Part shown: one piece after another, positions 7,967 through 14,394 of the stretch
Layout of the letters: each line of letters opens with the position of its first letter
How positions within the stretch are numbered: position 1 is the first letter of the stretch
DNA from: Actinomycetota bacterium
GTDB taxonomy: Bacteria > Actinomycetota > Actinomycetes > S36-B12
Direction: 5' to 3'
DNA length: 20,490 nucleotides
Assembly: GCA_016870425.1 (NCBI GenBank)
Contig: VGBQ01000021.1
Location: 1-20,490 of the forward strand
Position numbers and translations under genes: made by a program
The notes under the pieces: model-generated
The model's database searches: none
What the model saw: the letters and a program-made list of their open reading frames with translations, nothing else
Told to the model about the DNA's origin: nothing

Positions 7967-9936
7967 CGACTCCGTTGGAGCAACTCGTCGCGCGGTCCAA
8001 CGCCATCGGTGACGACCCGTCGCTCGTCGTCTACGGCGGGGGCAACACGTCGGCCAAGGGCCTGCTCGTCGATCACCTCGGCCGCGAGCAGCGCGTCATG
8101 TGGGTCAAGGGCTCTGGCGCGGATATGCGGGGCTCGATCGCCTCCGACTATCCGGCCCTGCGCCTGGACGACCTGCTGCCGCTCCTGGACCGCGGGGAGA
8201 TGACGGACGAGGAGATGACGGATCTCGTCGCACGTGCCCTGCTCGACCCTGGCGCGCGACGGCCGTCCATCGAGACTCTGCTCCATGCCTTCCTGCCCTA
8301 CACGCACATCGATCACGTGCACGCCGATGCCATCTGTGCGCTCACCAATCACGCCGACGGCCCCCGGATCGTGGCCGAGGCGCTGGGAGACGGGTTCGCC
8401 TACGTCGACTGGATGCGTCCGGGATTCACGCTGAGCAAGGTGGTCGCCGATCTCGGCGATCGCGACGGGGTCGTCCTCGCACACCACGGCCTCATCACCT
8501 GGGGCGAGTCCAGCGACGAGTGCTATCGGCGCACCGAGGCCGCGGTCGAGCGGGCACGCGCCTATCTCGATGCGCTGCCCCTGCGCGTCGATGCACCGGC
8601 GCGTGTGCCCGACATGCCAGACGACGAGATCGAGCGGCTCCTCCTGCGCCTGCGCGGAGCCATGGCGCGGACGGGAAGGCGCGTTCTGTGGATCGACCGC
8701 CGTCTGCGCGCGGTCGCCGATCACCCCCTGCTCCCCGAGATCGTTGAGGGGGGCGTGAGCAGTGCCGACCACATGCTGCGCATCAAGCCCCGGTCGGCCG
8801 TGGTGGCGTCGTCGGAGTCGGCTGCCCTGGACGCCGAGTCCTACGCGGCCGACTATGCGGCGTATGTCGAGCGGAATGCTGATGCCATGCCCGAGGGCTT
8901 CGGCATGCACGATCCGATGCCGCGCGTCGTGCTTGTGCCCGGTCTCGGTGCGGTGACCTCCGGGGCGACGCTGCGCGACGCCGAGGTCGCCGCTGACATC
9001 GCCGTGCACACCCACGGCGTCGCGGCGACGGTGGCCGAGCGCATCGGGACGCCGCTCGGCCTGAGCGAGCGGGAGACCTTCCGCTTCGACTACTGGCCGA
9101 TGGAGCTCTACAAGCTCACCCTGCGCCCGCCCACACCGGATCTGGCCGGGTTCATTGCCATCGTCACGGGCTCGGCGTCGGGAATCGGCCGCGGGATTGC
9201 GCTCGAGCTCGCCGCCAGAGGTGCGTCGCTGGTCCTTGCCGACCTCGACGGCGATGGACTGGAGGAGGCGGCCGAGCGCATTCGTGAGAGCGGCGCTCCC
9301 GCCCCGGTGCTGGTCGCGGGCGACCAGTCCGATGCGTCGGTCGTGGCCGAGACGGTGCGCCAGGCGGTGCGCACCTTCGGTGGCTTGGACGGCGCCGTTA
9401 TCAACGCTGGCATCGGCGTCACCGGCACGCTCGAGGAACTCACCCTCGACCAGTGGAATGCGGCGATGCGCATCAATCTGGCCAGCGGCTTCCTGATGAC
9501 GCAGTCCTGCATGCGCGCGATGAAGGAGCAGGGCTCAGGGGGCTCGCTCGTCTACGTCGCGAGCAAGAACGCCTTCGGTCCCGGCGCGGGCTTCGGTGCC
9601 TACTCCGTGTCCAAGGCCGGCATGGTGCAGCTCATGCGCATCGCGGCTCTCGAGGGTGGTGCCGCAGGGATTCGCGCCAATGCCATCAATCCCGATGCGG
9701 TCTTCGACAACTCTCGACTGTGGGATGGCGGGCTGCGCGAGGAGCGGGCTGCTGCCCATGGCATCGCGCCCGACGAGCTCGAGGACTTCTACGCCTCGCG
9801 CAACATCCTCAAGCGCCGCGTGACGACTGCCGATGTCGCGCGCACTGCGGCCTTCCTGCTCTCCGATGCCTCGTCGCGGACGACCGGCGCTGTGGTCCCT
9901 GTCGACGGTGGCGTGGCAGGAGCATTTCCCCGCTAG
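7963..9936 (+). CDS. Bifunctional class II aldolase / short-chain dehydrogenase
   Basis: A 657-residue fusion. Residues ~1-390 are a class II (Zn) aldolase of the AraD/RhaD/FucA superfamily: GGGNTSAK (26-33), candidate catalytic Glu104, zinc histidines His118 and His120 in HIDHVHAD, and a third His175 in LAHHGLITWG. Residues ~395-657 are an SDR domain: TGSASGIG near 401-408, INAGIG, and the YxxxK pair Tyr547/Lys551. The architecture is that of the YuxG-type rhamnulose-1-phosphate aldolase/lactaldehyde dehydrogenase family. No rhamnose genes are nearby. It is fused translationally to mtnA (GTGA overlap, GGGAGG ribosome site at 7951-7956). The inferred substrate is therefore a 5-substituted ribulose-1-phosphate (5-deoxy- or methylthio-), cleaved to DHAP and an aldehyde that the SDR half oxidises or reduces. 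The rhamnulose activity remains the alternative. Confidence 0.9.
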   Translation: MTTPLEQLVARSNAIGDDPSLVVYGGGNTSAKGLLVDHLGREQRVMWVKGSGADMRGSIASDYPALRLDDLLPLLDRGEMTDEEMTDLVARALLDPGARRPSIETLLHAFLPYTHIDHVHADAICALTNHADGPRIVAEALGDGFAYVDWMRPGFTLSKVVADLGDRDGVVLAHHGLITWGESSDECYRRTEAAVERARAYLDALPLRVDAPARVPDMPDDEIERLLLRLRGAMARTGRRVLWIDRRLRAVADHPLLPEIVEGGVSSADHMLRIKPRSAVVASSESAALDAESYAADYAAYVERNADAMPEGFGMHDPMPRVVLVPGLGAVTSGATLRDAEVAADIAVHTHGVAATVAERIGTPLGLSERETFRFDYWPMELYKLTLRPPTPDLAGFIAIVTGSASGIGRGIALELAARGASLVLADLDGDGLEEAAERIRESGAPAPVLVAGDQSDASVVAETVRQAVRTFGGLDGAVINAGIGVTGTLEELTLDQWNAAMRINLASGFLMTQSCMRAMKEQGSGGSLVYVASKNAFGPGAGFGAYSVSKAGMVQLMRIAALEGGAAGIRANAINPDAVFDNSRLWDGGLREERAAAHGIAPDELEDFYASRNILKRRVTTADVARTAAFLLSDASSRTTGAVVPVDGGVAGAFPR

Positions 9937-9969
9937 CGACATCCCATTTCGCCAGGCTGCGCCGACTTT

Positions 9970-10010
9970 TCAAGACTTCCGGGGCGTAGGAAGTCTCGAT
10001 TTCTCGGCGG
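9970..10010 (+). repeat. Left copy of a palindromic repeat bracketing the DUF559 gene
   Basis: TCAAGACTTCC (9970-9980), an 8-base loop (GGGGCGTA) and GGAAGTCTCGA (9989-9999) form an 11-bp hairpin with one A-C mismatch. The 41 bases 9970-10010 match the reverse complement of 11205-11245 at 35 positions, including the loop sequence GGGGC. The two copies are therefore inverted relative to each other around the DUF559 gene. The hairpin lies 33 bases after the aldolase/SDR stop and could also end that transcript, although no T tract follows. Confidence 0.75.
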
Positions 10011-10036
10011 GGGTTCCAGGCCGTCTCGGCGGGACG

Positions 10037-10045
10037 TTATCCACA
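10037..10045 (+). other. Single DnaA-box match upstream of the DUF559 gene
   Basis: TTATCCACA is an exact match to the bacterial DnaA-box consensus, 52 bases before the proposed DUF559 start. Only one box was seen, there is no AT-rich unwinding region, and no replication gene is near, so this is not an origin. It may be a chance match, a DnaA titration site or part of the repeat unit. Confidence 0.4.
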
Positions 10046-10096
10046 GCCGTCGATATCGGACTGGTCTCACCTTCCGCGGGTCGTCAGGCTCGACGC

Positions 10097-11191
10097 ATGC
10101 TCCGGCCAGAAGTCGTCGTCACGGTGAACGCCCTTGCCACGCAGTTTGGTAGCGCGACCTTCACGCCAAGAGACGCAGAGCAAGTGGGTGTGGCCCAGCA
10201 CCGACTGTGGACCGCTGTCGGGTCCGGAGCCGTTTACCGACTGGCGCGGGGCCGCTATCAGGTCGTCGGTGAGCACGTCGGCCTACCACCGGCGGGGATC
10301 GCCATTCCACCTGTCGAGGCAGCCAGGGTGAGGGATCGGATCGCCGAACTCGCCGAGGCCGGTGTGCCAGCGAAGCTCGGCACTGCCTCGGCGAGCCAGG
10401 TCTGGCAGCTGCCCCTCTACCAGGTCGAACCTCCAGCATGTCCAGTACTCCTCGTGCCGCGTCAATCGGGCCTGAAGCCGGGTGTGCGCCGCGGAATCCG
10501 TGTCTCGCTCCGCGACGTTGACCCCCGGCAAGTGGTGCTTGGCCCCGGCGACATTCCCATGACGAGTCCGCTGCTCACTGCTCTCCACATCGCCGCGGGA
10601 CCACGACTCTCCCTGCCGGGGCGGCTCGTGGTGCTTCACGGGGGGCTACGTCGGCACTGGGAGTTGCTCGAGGTCAATGACGCCCGCATGACGAGCAGGA
10701 CCCTTGCTTCCGCCATGAGCGACGTCCGGGTGCGGACGGCCCTCTTGGAAGAGATGGCGGTGATCGCTGCTGGCGCGGACATCCAGGGACCCGGAGGCCC
10801 TCAAGGGCTGGGCGTGGCGGCAGCCAGTGCGTGGGCGCGACTGGAGCTCGCGATGCGCATCGCTGACCCCAGGGTTGAGACAGCGTTGGAATCGCTGTCC
10901 TGGGCGCGGTTTCATGAGTGGGGTCTTGAGATGCCGGTGCCACAGGTCAGCCTCAGGGGGGCCAGTGGGACCCTCTGGCGCGTCGACTTCCTCTTTGAAG
11001 GTCGCGTCATTGGAGAGTGTGACGGAGCGGTCAAGTATCACGCCGGACATACGGCCTGGCAGGAAAAGCGACGCCAATCAGACCTGGAGGCCAAGGGCTA
11101 CATCTTCGTCAGGTGGACTTGGGAGGAACTTCTGCGCCAGCCAGAAGCGGTCCTGGCGCGCCTCGATCTGGCGCTTCGTCGTTGCCGCTGA
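10097..11191 (+). CDS. AbiEi-like HTH / DUF559 endonuclease-domain protein
   Basis: A 364-residue protein of a family widespread in actinobacteria. The N-terminus (about 10-60) reads as a winged-helix domain followed by GAVYRLARGRYQVVGEH, typical of the AbiEi antitoxin N-terminal domain. The C-terminus (about 290-364) is a DUF559/Vsr-like PD-(D/E)xK nuclease fold: WRVDFLFEGR (Asp297), VIGECDGAVKYH (Glu307, Asp309, Lys313) and a late YIFVRWTWEEL strand-helix. The function is unproven; family members are suggested to be nucleases or regulatory proteins in defence. No cognate AbiEii toxin gene is adjacent. The frame is open further upstream, but that part overlaps the aldolase gene and the palindrome, so the ATG at 10097 was chosen. 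CAGGCT lies 6 bases before it, again a leaderless-type arrangement. It sits alone between two inverted palindromes inside the mtn locus and looks like an inserted unit. Confidence 0.78.
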   Translation: MLRPEVVVTVNALATQFGSATFTPRDAEQVGVAQHRLWTAVGSGAVYRLARGRYQVVGEHVGLPPAGIAIPPVEAARVRDRIAELAEAGVPAKLGTASASQVWQLPLYQVEPPACPVLLVPRQSGLKPGVRRGIRVSLRDVDPRQVVLGPGDIPMTSPLLTALHIAAGPRLSLPGRLVVLHGGLRRHWELLEVNDARMTSRTLASAMSDVRVRTALLEEMAVIAAGADIQGPGGPQGLGVAAASAWARLELAMRIADPRVETALESLSWARFHEWGLEMPVPQVSLRGASGTLWRVDFLFEGRVIGECDGAVKYHAGHTAWQEKRRQSDLEAKGYIFVRWTWEELLRQPEAVLARLDLALRRCR

Positions 11192-11204
11192 ACTCCGGCA
11201 AGTT

Positions 11205-11250
11205 CCGCGGGGAAATCAAGACTTCCGCGGCCCCGGAAGTCTTGATTTCC
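11205..11250. repeat. Right copy of the palindromic repeat; likely bidirectional terminator
   Basis: GGAAATCAAGACTTCC (11211-11226), loop GCGGCCCC (11227-11234) and GGAAGTCTTGATTTCC (11235-11250) form a perfect 16-bp stem. It sits between the convergent stops of the DUF559 gene (11191) and mtnC (11273). A short T run (TTTT, 11260-11263) follows 9 bases later on the plus strand. It is the inverted counterpart of 9970-10010. It can plausibly stop transcription from both sides and is also one end of the bracketed unit. Confidence 0.85.
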
Positions 11251-11272
11251 GGGCAGAACTTTTGAGGGGCGA

Positions 11273-12004
11273 CTAGACGAGGCGGATGTCGGTCATCTCG
11301 GCGACCTCGGGGTACGCCGATTCGCCGATGGCGTGCGGCTCACCGGGTCGACGTACCCGGATGACCTGCCAGCCCGCGTCGCGTGCCGCATCGAGCTCCG
11401 CAACGACGTCGGAGCAGAAGAGGATCGTGGCCGGATCGGCTCCGATCGCCTCGGTGATCGCTCGGTAGGACGACGCATCCCGCTTGGGCCCGGCGTTGGC
11501 GGTGTCGTAGTGGCCGGCAATCCACCCGGTGAGGTCACCCTCGGGAGAGTGGGCGTACCAGTTGCGCTGGGCCAGCACCGACCCCGAGGAGTAGACGGAG
11601 ATAGGCAGGCCGGCGTCATGCCACTGGCGCAGGGCCTCCAGCGCATCGGGGAAGAAGTCTGAGATGAGGGCGCCGCTTGCGAACCCCTCCTCCCAGATGA
11701 GGCCCTGGAGCTCCTTGAGTGGGGTCGCCTTGCGATCCTCCGCGACCCAGCCGCGCAAGATCGCGACGATCTCGTCCGCGGACGGCTCGCTGAGACCTGC
11801 CTCCCGGGCGACCTCAGCCACGATGCGGTCCGTCTCGGCCTCTCCGGCGTGCTGGGTGAGCCATTCTGCGAAGCGCTCGGCGGCGTAGGGAAAGAGGACG
11901 TCGTAGACGAAGGCCGAGGCACTGGTCGTACCCTCGATGTCTACGACCACGTGCTGCACGTCGCTGAACTGGACCGCGCCCGCGGGCTCAGGATTCACAA
12001 GCAT
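11273..12004 (-). CDS. mtnC: Acireductone synthase (2,3-diketo-5-methylthiopentyl-1-phosphate enolase-phosphatase)
   Basis: A 243-residue HAD-superfamily enzyme of methionine salvage. It enolises the MtnB product and removes its phosphate to give acireductone. Motif I reads VVVDIEGTTSA (residues 19-29; Asp22 nucleophile, Glu24), the DxEGTT form specific to MtnC. Motif II is VYSSGS, the motif III lysine lies in GPKRDASSY, and FCSDVVAELDAA is motif IV. The ATG at 12004 gives about 15 extra residues before the fold, and the GTG at 11998 is a real alternative (see the divergent start region). It is the only mtn gene on the minus strand, diverging from mtnB with 9 bases between the start codons and converging on the DUF559 gene. 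Length is otherwise normal. Confidence 0.95.
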   Translation of the reverse strand: MLVNPEPAGAVQFSDVQHVVVDIEGTTSASAFVYDVLFPYAAERFAEWLTQHAGEAETDRIVAEVAREAGLSEPSADEIVAILRGWVAEDRKATPLKELQGLIWEEGFASGALISDFFPDALEALRQWHDAGLPISVYSSGSVLAQRNWYAHSPEGDLTGWIAGHYDTANAGPKRDASSYRAITEAIGADPATILFCSDVVAELDAARDAGWQVIRVRRPGEPHAIGESAYPEVAEMTDIRLV

Positions 12005-12013
12005 GGAGGCTAC
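12005..12013. promoter_or_regulatory. Divergent mtnC/mtnB start region: mtnB ribosome site overlapping a candidate mtnC -10
   Basis: Only nine bases separate the two start codons. GGAGG (12005-12009) is the mtnB Shine-Dalgarno sequence, 4 bases before its ATG. On the opposite strand the same region (12012-12007, reaching to the base before the mtnB ATG) reads TAGCCT, a TANNNT -10 box. It lies 2 bases before the mtnC ATG or 8 bases before the in-frame GTG at 11998; the second spacing suits a leaderless GTG start. The mtnB promoter must then lie inside the mtnC reading frame; CAGGAT at 11989-11994 is one candidate. Confidence 0.5.
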
Positions 12014-12604
12014 ATGTCCGCGGCCGATGATCTCGCTCGCGCGTCACGTCGGCTGTATGCGCTCGGTTGGATGCGGGGGACGTCGGGCAATGTCTCGGTG
12101 CGCGACGCTGATGGGATTCTCGTCACGGCCTCAGGCATCGACAAGTCTGCGGTTGAGTCCGCGGATGCGGTGCGCATCGACGCGGGCGGTGCCGCACTAC
12201 CGGGGCAGGAGCGCAGTGCCAGCGCAGAGGCGCCCGTGCATGCGGCGTTGATCACCGAGGCCGGTGCCGGCGCCGCCGTGCACGTGCACTCCCTCGCCGC
12301 GGTCGAAGCCGCCGCACGCTGGCCCGGGGGCGTGCCGCTCGTCGATGTCGAGCAGCTCAAGGGGATTGGCCGGGGGGCCCACGGCGACCTCGCCATCGTG
12401 CCCGTGGTCGCGAACTCTCAGGACATGGCCGATCTCTCCGCAAGGATCCTGGCCGCGCGCGATCCCGGAGTGCCCGGCGTCATCGTCGCCGAGCACGGGC
12501 TCTATACCTGGGGGTCCTCCCTGGCCGAGGCCATCGACCGGACGGAGAGCTTCGACTGGCTCTTTGAGCATGCCCTGCGCCTGGATCGACTCGGGAGGGG
12601 CTAG
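12014..12604 (+). CDS. mtnB: Methylthioribulose-1-phosphate dehydratase
   Basis: A 196-residue class II aldolase-fold zinc enzyme that removes water from methylthioribulose-1-phosphate to give 2,3-diketo-5-methylthiopentyl-1-phosphate. Visible motifs are GWMRGTSGNVSVR (residues ~18-30, phosphate loop), SAEAPVHAAL with the conserved Glu, VHVHS (two zinc histidines) and VAEHGLYTWG (third zinc histidine). Size and motif order fit MtnB rather than the larger sugar-phosphate aldolases, and the flanking mtnC and mtnD settle the name. The ATG at 12014 has a GGAGG ribosome site. It is a distant homolog of the aldolase half of the fusion at 7963, which may compete for the same substrate. The next gene, mtnD, starts 34 bases after its stop. 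Confidence 0.93.
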   Translation: MSAADDLARASRRLYALGWMRGTSGNVSVRDADGILVTASGIDKSAVESADAVRIDAGGAALPGQERSASAEAPVHAALITEAGAGAAVHVHSLAAVEAAARWPGGVPLVDVEQLKGIGRGAHGDLAIVPVVANSQDMADLSARILAARDPGVPGVIVAEHGLYTWGSSLAEAIDRTESFDWLFEHALRLDRLGRG

Positions 12605-12626
12605 TGCGCCCCGTGCCTCGGCGCGG

Positions 12627-12632
12627 CAGAAT
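12627..12632 (+). promoter_or_regulatory. Possible internal -10 before mtnD
   Basis: CAGAAT lies 6 bases before the mtnD ATG, the same spacing as TAGTCT before the mutase ATG. No Shine-Dalgarno sequence precedes mtnD at a normal distance. An internal leaderless promoter in the 34-base mtnB-mtnD gap is therefore possible. The first base departs from TANNNT. Confidence 0.3.
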
Positions 12633-12638
12633 GCCGGC

Positions 12639-13235
12639 ATGACGATGCTGACCGTGTGGGCCGATGATCAGCCCGAGACACCGCTCCTGCGCACCCGTGA
12701 CCACGCTGCGATCGCCGAGGCACTCACGCCCATCGGCGTAGTCTACGAGCATGTCCCCGTGGGCGATCGCCTCGCGGACACCGCGACCCAGGACGAGGTC
12801 CTCGAGGCCCATCGACCGCTCGTCGACCGCCTCATCTCCGAGCACGGCTACCGCCTTGTGGACGTCGCCCAGTTGCACCCGGTCGACTCGGACGAGTGGC
12901 GGGCGACGGCTGCGGCGGCGCGGACCAAGTTCCTCAACGAGCACACCCACGACGAGGAGGAGATCCGCTACTTCGTTGCGGGCTCCGGCGTCTTCTACCT
13001 CCACGTCGATGGTCGTGTGCACGCCATGCTCTGCACCGAGGGCGACTTGCTCAGTGTCCCGGCGCTCACCACGCACTGGTTCGACATGGGCACCTCCCCC
13101 GACTTCACCGCGATCCGCTTTTTCCACGACGACGACGGCTGGGTGGGCACCTTCACGGGCAGTGACATCTCGACCCACTTCCCGACCTTCGACGAGCTGA
13201 CCGCCGCGGCGGACCTGGCTGACGCTTCGGCATGA
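12639..13235 (+). CDS. mtnD: Acireductone dioxygenase (ARD)
   Basis: A 198-residue cupin metalloenzyme. With iron it oxidises acireductone to 4-methylthio-2-oxobutanoate (the keto-acid of methionine) plus formate. With nickel, family members instead yield methylthiopropionate, CO and formate. The metal ligands are seen as EHTHDEEEIRYF (His102, His104, Glu108) and LTTHWFDMG (His146). The N-terminal ~90 residues are the usual helical part of ARD. The metal cannot be predicted from sequence. The ATG at 12639 was chosen; a second in-frame ATG two codons later is an alternative. The stop overlaps the cytidine deaminase start (ATGA), beginning a chain of five consecutive 4-base overlaps through to 16153. 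Confidence 0.95.
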   Translation: MTMLTVWADDQPETPLLRTRDHAAIAEALTPIGVVYEHVPVGDRLADTATQDEVLEAHRPLVDRLISEHGYRLVDVAQLHPVDSDEWRATAAAARTKFLNEHTHDEEEIRYFVAGSGVFYLHVDGRVHAMLCTEGDLLSVPALTTHWFDMGTSPDFTAIRFFHDDDGWVGTFTGSDISTHFPTFDELTAAADLADASA

Positions 13236-13633
13236 CCGGCGTCGACTGGGACGCCCTCCGGGCAGCCGCGGAGGAGGCACGTGACCACGCCTATGCGCCC
13301 TACAGTCGACATCCTGTCGGTGCCGCGGCCCTGACCACGTCGGGTCGCACCGTGACCGGGTGCAATGTCGAGAACGCCTCGCTGGGCGTCACCCTCTGCG
13401 CGGAGTGCGGTCTCGTGAGCGAACTCGTGCGCACCAGTCCCGTGGGCGACCGTGAGCGCATCGTGGCCTTCGCCTGCGTGGGTCCACTGCCGGGTCCCCT
13501 TCTGCCGTGCGGGCGCTGCCGCCAGCTGCTGCACGAGCACGGCGGCGCGGCGATCCTTGTCGATCACGTCGACGGCCCGATTCCGCTGGGTGCGCTGATC
13601 CCGGAGGCATTCGGACCCGAGGCGATTCCGTGA
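13232..13633 (+). CDS. cdd: Cytidine deaminase
   Basis: A 133-residue enzyme that hydrolyses cytidine and deoxycytidine to uridine and deoxyuridine in pyrimidine salvage. Motifs are YAPYSRHPVGAA (21-32, substrate loop), GCNVENASLGVTLCAECG (43-60, with zinc ligand Cys56 and catalytic Glu58) and PCGRCRQ (92-98, zinc ligands Cys93 and Cys96). This is the small homotetrameric form. CAEC instead of CAER is usual in actinobacterial members, so it is not a defect. It overlaps mtnD (ATGA) and the phosphorylase (GTGA). Its presence shows that the operon handles nucleosides in general, in line with the downstream nucleoside transporter. Confidence 0.94.
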   Translation: MTGVDWDALRAAAEEARDHAYAPYSRHPVGAAALTTSGRTVTGCNVENASLGVTLCAECGLVSELVRTSPVGDRERIVAFACVGPLPGPLLPCGRCRQLLHEHGGAAILVDHVDGPIPLGALIPEAFGPEAIP

Positions 13634-14394
13634 GCGGCACGCCCTCCGTGGAGGGCGCTCTCGGAGTCATCGCCGGCACGGGCTTCTACTCACTCGATGC
13701 TCTGCATGATGCCCGCCAGGTCGTCGTCGACACGGCGTACGGCGCTGTCCCGCTCATCGCCGGCACGATGCACGGTCGCCCGACGTACTTCGTCTCGCGC
13801 CATGGCACCGACCACTCCGTGCCCCCGCACATGGTCAACTACCGCGCGATCATGCAGGCACTCGTCGACTCCGGGGTGAGCGAGATCCTCGCCATCAATG
13901 TCGTGGGTGGCATCGGTCACGAGGCCGGCGACCTGGTGGTCGTCGATGATTTCATCGACTTCACCCATCAGCGTCCCCTGACGTTCTTCGACGGCACGAC
14001 GCCGGAGGGTGTCGTGCACGTTGACATGGGCGAGCCCTACAGCGAGCGCCTGCGACGCTCGTGGATCGGCGCGGCTGAGGACTTGGGTGTCCCTGTGGCA
14101 CCCCAGGGCGTCTACGGCGCATTCGAGGGACCGCGATTCGAGACGAAGGCGGAGATCCGCATGGCGCGCTCAGCAGGTGTCACCGTCGTGGGCATGACCG
14201 GCGTACCCGAGGTCGTCCTCGCGGCAGAACGAGGCATCCCCTACGCGAGCCTGTGCCTGGTGGCCAACCCGGCGGCCGGACTCGGCACCGAGCCCATCAC
14301 GGTTGATGACGTCAACGCCGTCGTCGCCCAGGGCGCCGCCACCGTGACGCGCATCCTCGACCGCGCTGCTGAGTTGCTGGCCACGCCCGCATGA
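13630..14394 (+). CDS. mtnP: MTA/MTI phosphorylase, probably S-methyl-5'-thioinosine phosphorylase
   Basis: A 254-residue member of the PNP/MTAP phosphorylase family. It cleaves a 5'-modified purine nucleoside with phosphate to free base plus 5-methylthio- (or 5-deoxy-) ribose-1-phosphate. Visible motifs are GVIAGTGFYSL (12-22, phosphate loop), SRHGTDHSVPPHMVNYRA (56-73), INVVGGIG, GPRFETKAEI (168-176) and MTGVPE (189-194). The base-recognition loop reads LVANPAAGLG with Asn213. MTA phosphorylases carry Asp residues there (human ATDYDCW), whereas guanosine/inosine PNPs and P. aeruginosa MTI phosphorylase carry Asn; Asn-Pro-Ala-Ala-Gly closely resembles the latter. 6-Oxopurine specificity is therefore inferred, which fits the coupled deaminase gene. 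The start is GTG at 13630, overlapping the cdd stop. Automatic annotation would probably call it MTA phosphorylase. Confidence 0.9.
   Translation: MSGTPSVEGALGVIAGTGFYSLDALHDARQVVVDTAYGAVPLIAGTMHGRPTYFVSRHGTDHSVPPHMVNYRAIMQALVDSGVSEILAINVVGGIGHEAGDLVVVDDFIDFTHQRPLTFFDGTTPEGVVHVDMGEPYSERLRRSWIGAAEDLGVPVAPQGVYGAFEGPRFETKAEIRMARSAGVTVVGMTGVPEVVLAAERGIPYASLCLVANPAAGLGTEPITVDDVNAVVAQGAATVTRILDRAAELLATPA

Noticed and set aside
7504..9015. 503-codon minus-strand open frame opposite mtnA and the aldolase domain
   Set aside because: It is antisense to two genes with intact catalytic motifs and has low-complexity composition; it is a by-product of GC-rich third positions.
10037..10045. Replication origin
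   Set aside because: There is a single DnaA-box match, no cluster, no AT-rich region and no dnaA, dnaN or rep gene.
9833..10096. Longer N-terminus for the DUF559 protein starting at 9833
   Set aside because: That stretch overlaps the SDR coding region and the palindrome in another frame and has no domain similarity; the ATG at 10097 gives the HTH start.
9965..11263. ACTTTT pair as a target-site duplication of a transposon
   Set aside because: A six-base match that is not at equal distance from the two repeats is weak, and no transposase is present; it is kept only as a remark in the repeat finding.
13397..13408. CAEC instead of CAER in cytidine deaminase as a damaged active site
   Set aside because: The zinc ligand and catalytic Glu are intact, and CAEC is usual for actinobacterial cytidine deaminases.
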